From the NCBI GenBank assembly GCA_963540965.1, contig CAUTSA010000006.1, positions 1 through 39,439 on the forward strand: 39,439 nucleotides of DNA. Direction: 5' to 3'. Each line of letters begins with the position of its first letter. Within the stretch, counting starts at the first letter, position 1. Position numbers and translations under genes: made by a program. Below the pieces are notes generated by a model. That model was given only the letters and a program-made list of their open reading frames with translations. It was not told where the DNA came from and did not search any database. Positions 24,786 through 32,504 of this stretch are shown here, in pieces. The DNA is from Nanosyncoccus sp963540965. Its GTDB lineage: Bacteria; Patescibacteriota; Saccharimonadia; Saccharimonadales; Saccharimonadaceae.

Positions 24786-24930
24786 AAGCTGATACGCTTC
24801 ACGGGGTTCCGCTTCAAAAATAGTGGAGTGTGGAGATTTCATTAAAAACAAAAAGCGAATTAAAACAAAACAATGTGCCCCAGGGTGGGCGCGCATCAGT
24901 GAGAAAAGTACTCCTTCGGGAGTATTTTTT
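24786..24930 (+). ncRNA. Candidate structured small RNA, family not recognised
   Basis: The ~145-nt interval runs from the promoter's predicted start to an intrinsic terminator. The ends pair: CTGATACGC (24789-24797) with GCGCATCAG (24891-24899), nine positions with one mismatch. Inside are a GC-rich 5' hairpin zone (TTCACGGGGTTCCGCTTC with GTGGAG), an A-rich unpaired stretch (about 24841-24872) and a GTGCCC/GGGCGC hairpin (24875-24892) that competes with the closing stem. It lies between trmD and a convergent gene, so it is not a leader. I see no 4.5S/SRP GGAAG-CAGCC motif, no RNase P motif and no tmRNA tail. A divergent 6S-like RNA is possible. Confidence 0.68.
24905..24930 (+). terminator. 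UUCG-tetraloop intrinsic terminator of the small RNA
   Basis: TACTCC (24909-24914), TTCG loop, GGAGTA (24919-24924), then six T, with A's on the 5' side extending the stem. Confidence 0.9.
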
Positions 24931-24982
24931 AATTGTAATGAACCAGAATTAGGGAGCGTTGACAGTAAAATTACTACTATTT

Positions 24983-26047
24983 CTACCAGAGTCCGCCTGG
25001 AAGCAAGAGCCCAATAAGCCCCCAGAACATGAAATAGATTATTAGACCAATGACAATATTAAGCATACGGGTCTTAATCTTAACGATAACTGCAGGTTCG
25101 TTTTTCGAGGTAATATACTGATAACCACAAAAGATGAAGCCACCCGTGGCGGCAATCCCAACCCCAAAAGTGAAGATATTAAGGATCATGCCAAGAATTT
25201 CAAAGATAGCCTCTTCGCTGTTTTCAATACAGTCCTTGCCCTTGATTTTAATGATGGCCAGCTTGATGCATTTTTCATCCGAAGAACTGGAGGAGCCAGA
25301 GGCGCCGCTTGAAGAACCGGAAGAGGAGCCGCCAGAAGAGCTGGATGAGCCGCCAGAAGAGCTGGAACCAGAAGAAGAGCTACCAGAAGAACCAGAGCCA
25401 GAAGAGCTAGAAGAGCTACCTGAAGAGCTAGAGGAAGAGTCTTTTTTGCCAGCATAACTGGCGGAAGGTGATGCGTTCGAAGAACCAGCTACGGATGAAG
25501 TATCGAAGGTTGGAGTATTGCCAGTCGAGCTACCATCTGCCTCCTCATAGATCATACCCGTTGCGTCAGTTTTTTGACCGTTTGGAGTAGTACCATTTTT
25601 AAGAAGCATGCCTGTGCCATCCTCAGTGTAATAATAAGTTTTACCGCCACGCTTAACCTCGCCCGTCATTAGCTCCCCATCGCCTTCAAAACAATAGATA
25701 GTCCCATTAATTGTACGGCAGCCCTCCCCAACTGTTTCACCATTCACGTAGTAGAACCAGGAGCGTCCCTCTTTGACCCAGCCAGATTGTCCCTTATTAC
25801 CAGAATACTCTCCGCCGACATTAGAGTCATCAGATTCTGTATCATCATCGTCTTCTTCTTTTTGTTTATTTTGTTTTTTAGCAGCGTGTTTTTTAGCAGC
25901 GCCCGAACTCCGTTTTGTAACAGTAGCAGCAAAATAATCTTCACCGCCACTAGCTTCGACTACAGGAGCGACTGTTGTCAAAACAAATAAGGCTGTAATA
26001 ATGGAAACTAGTGTGATGGATATTCTTCCTAGGGTGCGATATTTCAT
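24983..26047 (-). CDS. Secreted glucan/choline-binding-repeat protein with Ser-rich stalk and VirB2/TrbC-like C-terminus
   Basis: 354 aa. There is a signal peptide (about 1-32, ending VVEAS), then a charged Lys/Glu/Asp stretch (50-77). Three aromatic/Gly repeats of the cell-wall/choline-binding type follow (WVKEGRSWFYYVNGE, INGTIYCFEGDGELMTG, GGKTYYYTEDGTG; about 90-147), with two Cys (110, 119) probably disulfide-bonded. A ~55-residue Ser/Gly stalk (203-257) comes next. The C-terminus has two hydrophobic helices (about 283-311 and 326-350) like VirB2/TrbC-type pilins common near CPR type IV secretion genes. TATACT ends 6 nt before the ATG (leaderless). Ligand not proven; host cell-wall binding is inferred. 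Confidence 0.85.
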   Translation of the reverse strand: MKYRTLGRISITLVSIITALFVLTTVAPVVEASGGEDYFAATVTKRSSGAAKKHAAKKQNKQKEEDDDDTESDDSNVGGEYSGNKGQSGWVKEGRSWFYYVNGETVGEGCRTINGTIYCFEGDGELMTGEVKRGGKTYYYTEDGTGMLLKNGTTPNGQKTDATGMIYEEADGSSTGNTPTFDTSSVAGSSNASPSASYAGKKDSSSSSSGSSSSSSGSGSSGSSSSGSSSSGGSSSSSGGSSSGSSSGASGSSSSSDEKCIKLAIIKIKGKDCIENSEEAIFEILGMILNIFTFGVGIAATGGFIFCGYQYITSKNEPAVIVKIKTRMLNIVIGLIIYFMFWGLIGLLLPGGLW

Positions 26048-26053
26048 ATTTAG

Positions 26054-26089
26054 AGTATAGCATAAACTTTTTGTAGATTATGATATGAT
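26054..26089. promoter_or_regulatory. Divergent leaderless promoters between the 26047 and 26096 genes
   Basis: Minus-strand TGC-TATACT (26054-26059) ends 6 nt before the ATG at 26047. Plus-strand TATGAT (26084-26089) ends 6 nt before the ATG at 26096. The start codons are 48 bp apart, so the two promoters overlap in upstream territory. Confidence 0.6.
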
Positions 26090-26095
26090 TATGTT

Positions 26096-26470
26096 ATGGA
26101 TAACTTTGAAAGTACTTTTATACAAGACGTAAGGAATCAGGTTACACAAGAGGCGCAGGTTGCTGCCTCAAAAAAACCGAAGAATAAGAAAATCTTTATA
26201 GTAGTGGCCGTGATTTCTGTACTCACAGTTGCACTAGTCTCAGTCTTTATATGGTCAGTCTTTTTTAAGCAATCTAGTCTGATTTGTAGTTCTGATAAGG
26301 GTGATATTACGATTTACTATAATCACAGTAAGATTACCGATTATAAATCTAACGGGATGGAGCTAAATTTGGAAGCCCAAAATAAATTGTTCACCAAACT
26401 GGGTAGAGAGGAATATATTAAACAATTTAGAGCTTGGCATAAGAAGACTTCTGGCGTCGACTGTAAATAA
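26096..26470 (+). CDS. Small single-pass membrane protein, function unknown
   Basis: 124 aa. An N-terminal ~30-residue polar, basic cytoplasmic segment leads to one transmembrane helix (about 33-56, IFIVVAVISVLTVALVSVFI). The ~65-residue outer domain has two Cys (64 and 123) placed for a disulfide. No recognised family. Predicted leaderless (TATGAT 6 nt before ATG). It is divergent from the glucan-binding-repeat gene, with which it may be co-regulated. Confidence 0.75.
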   Translation: MDNFESTFIQDVRNQVTQEAQVAASKKPKNKKIFIVVAVISVLTVALVSVFIWSVFFKQSSLICSSDKGDITIYYNHSKITDYKSNGMELNLEAQNKLFTKLGREEYIKQFRAWHKKTSGVDCK

Positions 26471-26476
26471 GAAATA

Positions 26477-26504
26477 AAAACACGAGCTCTTTAGCCCGTG
26501 TTTT
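26477..26504 (-). terminator. Terminator of obgE (bidirectional)
   Basis: AAAACACGAGCT (26477-26488), CTTT loop, AGCCCGTGTTTT (26493-26504). On the minus strand all pairs form, with one G-U, and a T-rich tract follows. It also ends the convergent 26096-26470 gene. Confidence 0.8.
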
Positions 26505-26536
26505 AGTTTGGCTACGTTTTAGATTTTTGATATTTT

Positions 26537-27877
26537 TTAATACTGTTCAACCAAAGTGAAGGTCTTGCCAGAGATTTCAATTAAAGAATCTGGGCCAGCG
26601 CCCTGATTGGTGAGTTCGGCTCGAATGCCGAGTTTTTTCATAATGTCGCGCAAACGGTTAACAGAGGCATAATTAGAGAGGTCGGTGCGTCGTGCAAACT
26701 TTTCAATTTTTTCCCCAGTTACATGATAAACTCCATTATCATCCAGGATAACAAACCAAGTGTTACGGAGTTCCTGAGTGCTTAGAGAAATAACTGGTAG
26801 GCTTTCTTTGCCATTTTGTATTTCAGAACGATTTTCCCCTAAATTAATTTCAGTGGTTCGAGATAAAGCTTGAGTCTCTCTGGCTGCTACCTGCTCTTTA
26901 GATTTTTTAATTTCCTGCCACAAGAGGCGAAGCAAATCATCAACTCCTTGATGGGAGGCGGCAGAAATAGAGAGGATGGTTGCGCTAGGATTATACTGTC
27001 TAATAGAGTGGATCTGCATTTCAATGATATCTTGATCCACCCCCTCACATTTGGTGAGAGCAACAATTTCAGGACGGTTCTTTAAGTCTGAATATTTGTC
27101 GAGCTCACGGCGAATAATGTGATAGGCTTCACCGGCGTCGTTATTATAGACATCTATAAGATGCAGAAGAACTGCAGTACGATCTACATGACGCAAAAAA
27201 TCGTGACCTAGCCCCTTGCCCTCTGCAGCACCTTCTATGAGGCCTGGAATATCTGCAATAAGGATATCGTGACGGTCTATCGTAGCAACACCAAGATTTG
27301 GAGTTAGAGTAGTGAATGGATAATCGGCGATTTCTGGTTTAGCATTACTAACAACTGAAAGAAAAGTTGATTTACCAGCGTTTGGCAGACCAACAAGACC
27401 GACATCCGCAAGAAGACGCAACTCTAACTCAGCCTCAAATTCATCGCCAGGCTCACCAACCTCGGCAATGACTGGAGTTTGGCGTACACTTGACTTAAAG
27501 TGAGCATTGCCAAAACCACCGTCACCACCTTTAGCAATTATGGCCTTTTCACCATCATGAGTAAGATCAGCAATAACCTGCCCATCGCGCTTAACAACAG
27601 TTCCGATAGGTACCTCAACTAAAAGATCCTTTCCAGAACGGCCTGCGCTACGAGTGCCAGAGCCATTACCACCATTTTCTGCAGTTAAAATTGGGTTAAA
27701 ACGAAAATCAATTAGGGTATTAGTATCTTTATCGGCTACAAAGATAATGGAGCCACCTTTGCCACCATTGCCACCGTCAGGGCCACCCTTATTAATATAA
27801 ATTTCGTGGCGAAAAGATACGGCACCATCACCACCTTTGCCGGCTTTTAGACTAACTTTTGCAGTATCACAAAACAT
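26537..27877 (-). CDS. obgE: GTPase Obg (ribosome assembly)
   Basis: 446 aa in the three-domain layout. The glycine-rich Obg fold (KAGKGGDGAVSFRHE) is N-terminal. The G domain has P-loop GLPNAGKST, switch II DIPGLIEGAAEG and G5 ISAAS. The C-terminal OCT domain (YHVTGEKIEKFARRT, SLIEISGKTF) is complete. Obg acts in 50S assembly and the stringent response. The G4 specificity motif, normally NKxD, reads TKCE, so the Asp that reads the guanine base is Glu here. A TGG-TAAAAT box lies 9 nt before the ATG, so the leader is only 2-3 nt or absent. Confidence 0.97.
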   Translation of the reverse strand: MFCDTAKVSLKAGKGGDGAVSFRHEIYINKGGPDGGNGGKGGSIIFVADKDTNTLIDFRFNPILTAENGGNGSGTRSAGRSGKDLLVEVPIGTVVKRDGQVIADLTHDGEKAIIAKGGDGGFGNAHFKSSVRQTPVIAEVGEPGDEFEAELELRLLADVGLVGLPNAGKSTFLSVVSNAKPEIADYPFTTLTPNLGVATIDRHDILIADIPGLIEGAAEGKGLGHDFLRHVDRTAVLLHLIDVYNNDAGEAYHIIRRELDKYSDLKNRPEIVALTKCEGVDQDIIEMQIHSIRQYNPSATILSISAASHQGVDDLLRLLWQEIKKSKEQVAARETQALSRTTEINLGENRSEIQNGKESLPVISLSTQELRNTWFVILDDNGVYHVTGEKIEKFARRTDLSNYASVNRLRDIMKKLGIRAELTNQGAGPDSLIEISGKTFTLVEQY

Positions 27878-27897
27878 ATTGCTCTTATTTTACCATT

Positions 27898-29034
27898 TTA
27901 GCGGCTATGAATAAAGAGGTAGCCAGACCAGACACTTTGAGGGACGGTTTTGCGGCCAACATGGCCCCAACCAGCGATACCATTCATATCAGAAATAGTA
28001 ATAGTTCCATCATCATTTACGGAGTCCACAATACCGACGTGACCATAATAACCAGAGTCAGTTTGGAAAACGTCACCAGCTTGTGGGTTAGTACCACGAC
28101 TAGATGGGAAGCTGGAAATTAGAGCGTTGTCCCAAGTATTAGCATTACCAAGGCCACCTGGAAGAACATAACCACCACCCAGCTCATAACGACGTTGCCA
28201 GGCATACCAAGTACACCAACCCCATGGCATCTGGTTGGCAGAAGTCCAATAGGTACGATAATATACGGATTGAGTATAACTCTGAGACTGTGAATTAGTT
28301 ATACGAGGAGCAACATAATCTGGGCGCTCAGTCTCGGGAAGATTACCGTCTGGAAGGAGAATAGCAGTGCCAACACTTAGGCTTTGGTTTAATTCGAGAT
28401 TATTTGCAGCAATAATTTCATCACTTTTTGCACCATATTTTCCGGCAATAGACTCAACTGTATCGCCACTTTTAATCTTATAGACGAAACCAGCACGAGA
28501 TGGGAGATAAATTACTTCACCCGCCTTTGGCTCGTATGTGTTCTTAAAGTTATTGGACCAGCGAACCATAGTCTCAGTAACACCACAAGCAGCATATTTT
28601 CCAGTGATTGAAGCAATCGTATCACCTTCGAGCACAGTATAGGCAATGGCACCAACTTTAAGACAGCTAGTAGCTAGAGGCGCAATTGGTTTCTCCATTT
28701 TTTCAGTAGAAACCTGACCAGAATCGCGTAGGGTAGTGAGGGAGTTATAGTTAACATTGACCACCTCTGATGAAGCTAAACTAAGATTACTGGCAAGTTC
28801 AGAGACAACGTAAAATTCGGAGAGCTGGTCAGTCGAGACGGCATAATCTTTTTTAGAGATAGATTGAAGATTTAGATTATTTATCGATTCGTCTACATGT
28901 TTATTCTTTGAGCCATAGTTAATAAGTCCCATGGTTGCGAGAAAAACAAAGAGATATGGAATAATCTTCAACTTGTTTTTTAATTTATTGCGTTTATTCT
29001 GTTTTTTCGATGTCATAACTTGCCGATATTCCAC
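27898..29034 (-). CDS. LysM-CHAP peptidoglycan hydrolase
   Basis: 378 aa from a GTG at 29034, or 372 aa from the ATG at 29016; I cannot decide, as SD evidence is weak for both. A basic N-terminus and one transmembrane/signal-anchor helix (about 22-41) are followed by two LysM repeats (GAIAYTVLEGDTIASITGKY, VYKIKSGDTVESIAGKY). The C-terminal CHAP domain has Cys274 (GWCTWYAW) and His332 (YYGHVGIVD). It likely cleaves peptidoglycan peptides outside the membrane. It follows ruvX-mltG directly (the stop codon adjoins the GTG), so they share a transcript. Confidence 0.94.
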   Translation of the reverse strand: MEYRQVMTSKKQNKRNKLKNKLKIIPYLFVFLATMGLINYGSKNKHVDESINNLNLQSISKKDYAVSTDQLSEFYVVSELASNLSLASSEVVNVNYNSLTTLRDSGQVSTEKMEKPIAPLATSCLKVGAIAYTVLEGDTIASITGKYAACGVTETMVRWSNNFKNTYEPKAGEVIYLPSRAGFVYKIKSGDTVESIAGKYGAKSDEIIAANNLELNQSLSVGTAILLPDGNLPETERPDYVAPRITNSQSQSYTQSVYYRTYWTSANQMPWGWCTWYAWQRRYELGGGYVLPGGLGNANTWDNALISSFPSSRGTNPQAGDVFQTDSGYYGHVGIVDSVNDDGTITISDMNGIAGWGHVGRKTVPQSVWSGYLFIHSR

Positions 29035-30714
29035 CTAGAGTCCAACGTTACAGAGTTTTTGACAAAAATCACGTTTTTTCTGCTCGTGCTCAGTATCGGT
29101 TACACTATAATACATCTTTCCGTCGTCTCCTGTCAAGAAATAGTACATTGATTTCATGTTTTCATCTGGTTCAGCAACCGCCAAAAGTGCTGAAATAGAA
29201 GGATTACAGATAGGGCCTGGAGGTAATCCTGTATGTTTTCTAGTATTATATAAACTATCCGTTTCAAGGACGACGAGATTATTATTTGGGTCGTTTTTAT
29301 TGCGATTTGGGTTTATTAGATCAGCAGCATAAGTAGCAGTTACATCGGAGCCTAGACTCCAGCCTCGACGTAAACGATTCTGAAAAACCATTGAAACCCC
29401 TGGCATATCTTCTGTATGTGCCTCCTTTTGGATAATTGAGGCAAGAATAATCCCCTCCCTTAGAGTTAGGCCACGTTTTTGGAATTTCTCCTCTAATTGA
29501 TTTAGACTGGCGATATTATTTAGCTGATCAATCATAGTTTTAAAGATATGCTCCACGGTTTCGCCTTGATAAAATTGATAGGTTTCTCCATAAAGATAAC
29601 CTTCAAGCGCGACATTAAGTGGCTGCAACTGATTTTCCAGACGACCTTCGATATTATATAGGCCTTTTAGAATTGGACTATCATACTTTTTTGTTAAGGC
29701 GGCATCAATTTGAGCGTCTTGATAGCCAAGCTTAATTAACTTTTGACGAATATCAACAATTGTTTCACCGGGTAAAATGGTAAGGTTAAAAACATTGTTA
29801 GAAACTGCACCCTGCTCAAGTAGATCTGCGATTTGCGGCGTGGACATATTAGTACGTAGGTGATAGATGCCGGATTTAATCTTTGCAGACTTTTGATTCA
29901 GTTTTAAATAAAACTTGAAGATTTCGCTTGAACGGATCAAATTCTGTGTTTTTAAACGTGCAGAAATTTCGTTAATCGTTTCATTGGTTTTGATTTCAAA
30001 AGTTTGATAACGGCAATCTGCATCCTTCTCTTCTTCAGTTCCAACGGCCGCTTCGGCTGGAGAATTATAGAGACAGTTTAGATTTTTTACGGGCAACAAT
30101 TGTTGCTGGTACCAGTGATACGCTCCGCCAATACCTATTCCTCCTAGCACAAGAAGAATAAATAAACTAATTACTATTTTTTTAAATAAAGACATCTTTT
30201 TTTTGGGCATCTTTTCATCTTGTTCTTGAGATTTTAATTTTGTCTGATTACCTTCAATGACTCCAGCAGGAGTAAATTCAACTGGTGCGAGCGTTTGCTG
30301 GTTATTAAGAGCAGATTGCAGGCGCTCTACAAAGTCCTGCAAAATAATGGCAGCAGACTCGGCATCAATTTCGCCTTTCTGATAATTATTTTTTCGACTT
30401 TTTAGGCGGTTTTCAGCCTCAACAGAGGTGAGAGACTCATCCTGGAAATAAATTTTTAGGCCAGGAATTGTGGCTGCAATACGTTCAGAAAAAGACTTCA
30501 CAAAGTCTGACTGCGCCGTTTGATTACCGTCATTACTACGCGGCATGCCAATAACGAGAACATTTGAGTTATGAAAACTTAGCTTGCGCTGAATTTCCGA
30601 GATCTCTTGACCGTTTACATTAATGTAGCCGTCAGGAATAGCAATTTTAGTCGTTGTATCAACACGGGCAACGCCAATACGTACTGTGCCAACATCCAGT
30701 CCAATTATTTTCAT
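29035..30714 (-). CDS. RuvX-MltG fusion: YqgF-type nuclease domain fused to endolytic transglycosylase
   Basis: 559 aa. Residues 1-135 are a complete RuvX/YqgF domain (GLDVGTVRIGVA with Asp7, DESLTSVEAE with Glu93, DAESAAIIL with Asp118), a Holliday-junction-resolvase-like or pre-16S rRNA-processing nuclease. A ~40-residue polar linker is followed by a transmembrane helix (about 178-200), a LysM-like region (about 235-305) and a YceG/MltG catalytic domain with Glu431 in SIIQKEAH and SDVTATYAAD, GLPPGPICNP. MltG cuts nascent glycan strands at the membrane. The nuclease half would be cytoplasmic. The SD is GGTGGTGAG. In many bacteria the two genes are neighbours. Confidence 0.95.
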   Translation of the reverse strand: MKIIGLDVGTVRIGVARVDTTTKIAIPDGYINVNGQEISEIQRKLSFHNSNVLVIGMPRSNDGNQTAQSDFVKSFSERIAATIPGLKIYFQDESLTSVEAENRLKSRKNNYQKGEIDAESAAIILQDFVERLQSALNNQQTLAPVEFTPAGVIEGNQTKLKSQEQDEKMPKKKMSLFKKIVISLFILLVLGGIGIGGAYHWYQQQLLPVKNLNCLYNSPAEAAVGTEEEKDADCRYQTFEIKTNETINEISARLKTQNLIRSSEIFKFYLKLNQKSAKIKSGIYHLRTNMSTPQIADLLEQGAVSNNVFNLTILPGETIVDIRQKLIKLGYQDAQIDAALTKKYDSPILKGLYNIEGRLENQLQPLNVALEGYLYGETYQFYQGETVEHIFKTMIDQLNNIASLNQLEEKFQKRGLTLREGIILASIIQKEAHTEDMPGVSMVFQNRLRRGWSLGSDVTATYAADLINPNRNKNDPNNNLVVLETDSLYNTRKHTGLPPGPICNPSISALLAVAEPDENMKSMYYFLTGDDGKMYYSVTDTEHEQKKRDFCQKLCNVGL

Positions 30715-30723
30715 CTCACCACC

Positions 30724-32457
30724 TTAGTTTTCATCAATTGTAATATTTACGCTAACTTTATTGATATCTTCCGGGATGCTGCGCACCCATGGGAAGGAAG
30801 TGTCAACCTTGACTTCACTAACGCCATTGATGGATTTAATTAAGGTAGTAACTTCACCAATTTTCTTACCAAGGGATTTATCAAGAACAGTTTTCTCCGT
30901 TACTTCTGGACCAGTTTTGACAATGGCTTTAAGTTTAGCGGAGGTCGCATTATTTTCTTGGAAGCGTTCAATAAATAATGAACCGATTTCATAAATTTTC
31001 TGATCTTCCCCAAGGCGACTACTGACAAGAGTGCGGATATATTCTTCAATTGCTGACTTATCAAGGACATTTACCTTATAAGTAACTTTTGCAAGCAACT
31101 TAGCTTTTCCTTCCGCAGCGACCTCCCCGATGGCAGGGCTAGAAGTAGCTTCACCAAGAGTCTTTTTATAGCTTGCCTCTATTTTTAGTTCGGTATCCTT
31201 AACCTTGGCAAATAATTCTTCTTTACCATCGTCAATTTGATTAGCCTGATTCTTAGCCTTCTCAACGTCACTTGCGGTAACGATTTTAACAATTTTATCG
31301 GTACCACCAGTAAAGGCACTGGAGTTAAAGGCGTCAACTTTTTCGACTGAAGACTGCCAACCAGAAGCGGTCGGGTCGATATTGAATCTAGTACCCCCCT
31401 CAAAGGCAACAACATCAACAGTCTTACGAATCTGACAGGTATTAGTAGTACGCACAGTACAACTAGTAGTAGAACCATCCCAACTAAAATCAGTACTCAC
31501 AATGGTGAGGTAATTAAGGTTTCCCTTCGCAAAGGCACTGCCGATTGGTACCGAAATACGGTCAGGATTACTTGGAGAAGCAGTTGAGGTGGAAAAACTG
31601 AAATTAGCAGTGAGGGTCAGCTTACCACTTGCTTTTTCGCCATCATTACGTTCACCGGTGGCTTGAAATTCAATGGAGCTTTCCTTTTCAAGAGTTTCCG
31701 ACTCAAGCAGAATTTTACCTTCTTTATTAACAGCTTGGTCGGCTGCAGTAACTAGCGTAATATTTTCGGAGAAATTATCTGGTGTAGTTTTAATCTTCAC
31801 CATAATTTTAGCGGCTGGTGCAAGGACGAAGGCCCAGACGCTACCAATAATTAGCACAATAAACAGGGCGACACCTAATATGATCCATTTCCTAAGTGAC
31901 TCAAAAGTCGGAATTTTCTTGACGGATTTTTCATCGCCTTCTTCTGTGTCTTGCTCAAGCTCATTAGAATCTAGATTCTCTACTAGGTTTGACTTCGATT
32001 TGTCCGCTCGGACCAAATTATCTTTTGCAGTGTTTTCTGGTTCAGCTTTTTTAACTGGTTGAGACTCAGTAGTTTTTGAAGCCTGGGGGGCACTTTGTTC
32101 AGACTCTTCTACGTCATCGAGTTCATTGATGTCCTGATTCTTTAAGCCAGATTTATTAGAAATTGGAGCATCTTTATATTCGCTTGGCAGAACTGGTCTA
32201 GATTGAAGGTTTTTGGAAAAAGGTAAGCCAGATACGGCTGCTAATTTCATTAATACTGGATCAAGCGTAATGATGACGACGGCTTTATCGAGATTTTTTG
32301 CTGTTTTTGCGATTAATTTTAGATTAATAGCACTGCGCAGAACGCTAAGTTTTTTGGGCGGAACGAGAGCGACCACTTTTTGTTTTGATGACTTAAGATG
32401 ATTGATAATATCGGTAATATCATCCTCTGGCTCTATATAGTAGATGTCCTTATTCAT
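30724..32457 (-). CDS. Membrane-anchored baseplate-J-like protein of CPR type
   Basis: 577 aa. The N-terminal ~85 residues form a Rossmann-like cytoplasmic domain (VVALVPPKKLSVLRSAINLK, VVIITLDPVLMKLA). An acidic, polar linker (about 90-185) is followed by one transmembrane helix (about 191-213) and a ~360-residue extracytoplasmic domain. There the pattern ISVPIGSAF, VAFEGGTRFNIDP and FTGGTDKIVKIVTASDVEKA follows the layout of Patescibacteria proteins annotated as baseplate J/gp47-like. That label is from remembered family resemblance. Function unknown, possibly an envelope scaffold. Leaderless (TGA-TAAAAT 6 nt before ATG) and divergent from the kinase at 32505; 9 nt before ruvX-mltG. Confidence 0.8.
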   Translation of the reverse strand: MNKDIYYIEPEDDITDIINHLKSSKQKVVALVPPKKLSVLRSAINLKLIAKTAKNLDKAVVIITLDPVLMKLAAVSGLPFSKNLQSRPVLPSEYKDAPISNKSGLKNQDINELDDVEESEQSAPQASKTTESQPVKKAEPENTAKDNLVRADKSKSNLVENLDSNELEQDTEEGDEKSVKKIPTFESLRKWIILGVALFIVLIIGSVWAFVLAPAAKIMVKIKTTPDNFSENITLVTAADQAVNKEGKILLESETLEKESSIEFQATGERNDGEKASGKLTLTANFSFSTSTASPSNPDRISVPIGSAFAKGNLNYLTIVSTDFSWDGSTTSCTVRTTNTCQIRKTVDVVAFEGGTRFNIDPTASGWQSSVEKVDAFNSSAFTGGTDKIVKIVTASDVEKAKNQANQIDDGKEELFAKVKDTELKIEASYKKTLGEATSSPAIGEVAAEGKAKLLAKVTYKVNVLDKSAIEEYIRTLVSSRLGEDQKIYEIGSLFIERFQENNATSAKLKAIVKTGPEVTEKTVLDKSLGKKIGEVTTLIKSINGVSEVKVDTSFPWVRSIPEDINKVSVNITIDEN

Positions 32458-32463
32458 GCTCCG

Positions 32464-32497
32464 ATTTTATCACATTACATAGTTTTTATGTTAAAAT
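32464..32497. promoter_or_regulatory. Divergent overlapping promoters between 32457 and 32505 genes
   Basis: Minus-strand TGA-TAAAAT (32464-32469) lies 6 nt before the ATG at 32457. Plus-strand TGT-TAAAAT (32492-32497) lies 7 nt before the ATG at 32505. The gap is 47 bp in all, too short for independent -35 regions, so the two starts should compete. Confidence 0.6.
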
Positions 32498-32504
32498 TTA
32501 GGCA

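Noticed and set aside
24823..25017. 64-aa plus-strand ORF inside the small-RNA interval
   Set aside because: It runs through the terminator and into the antisense of the next gene; composition is not protein-like.
25134..25457. Glu/Pro-rich plus-strand ORF
   Set aside because: It is the mirror of the Ser-rich stalk on the minus strand, where signal peptide and domains are clear.
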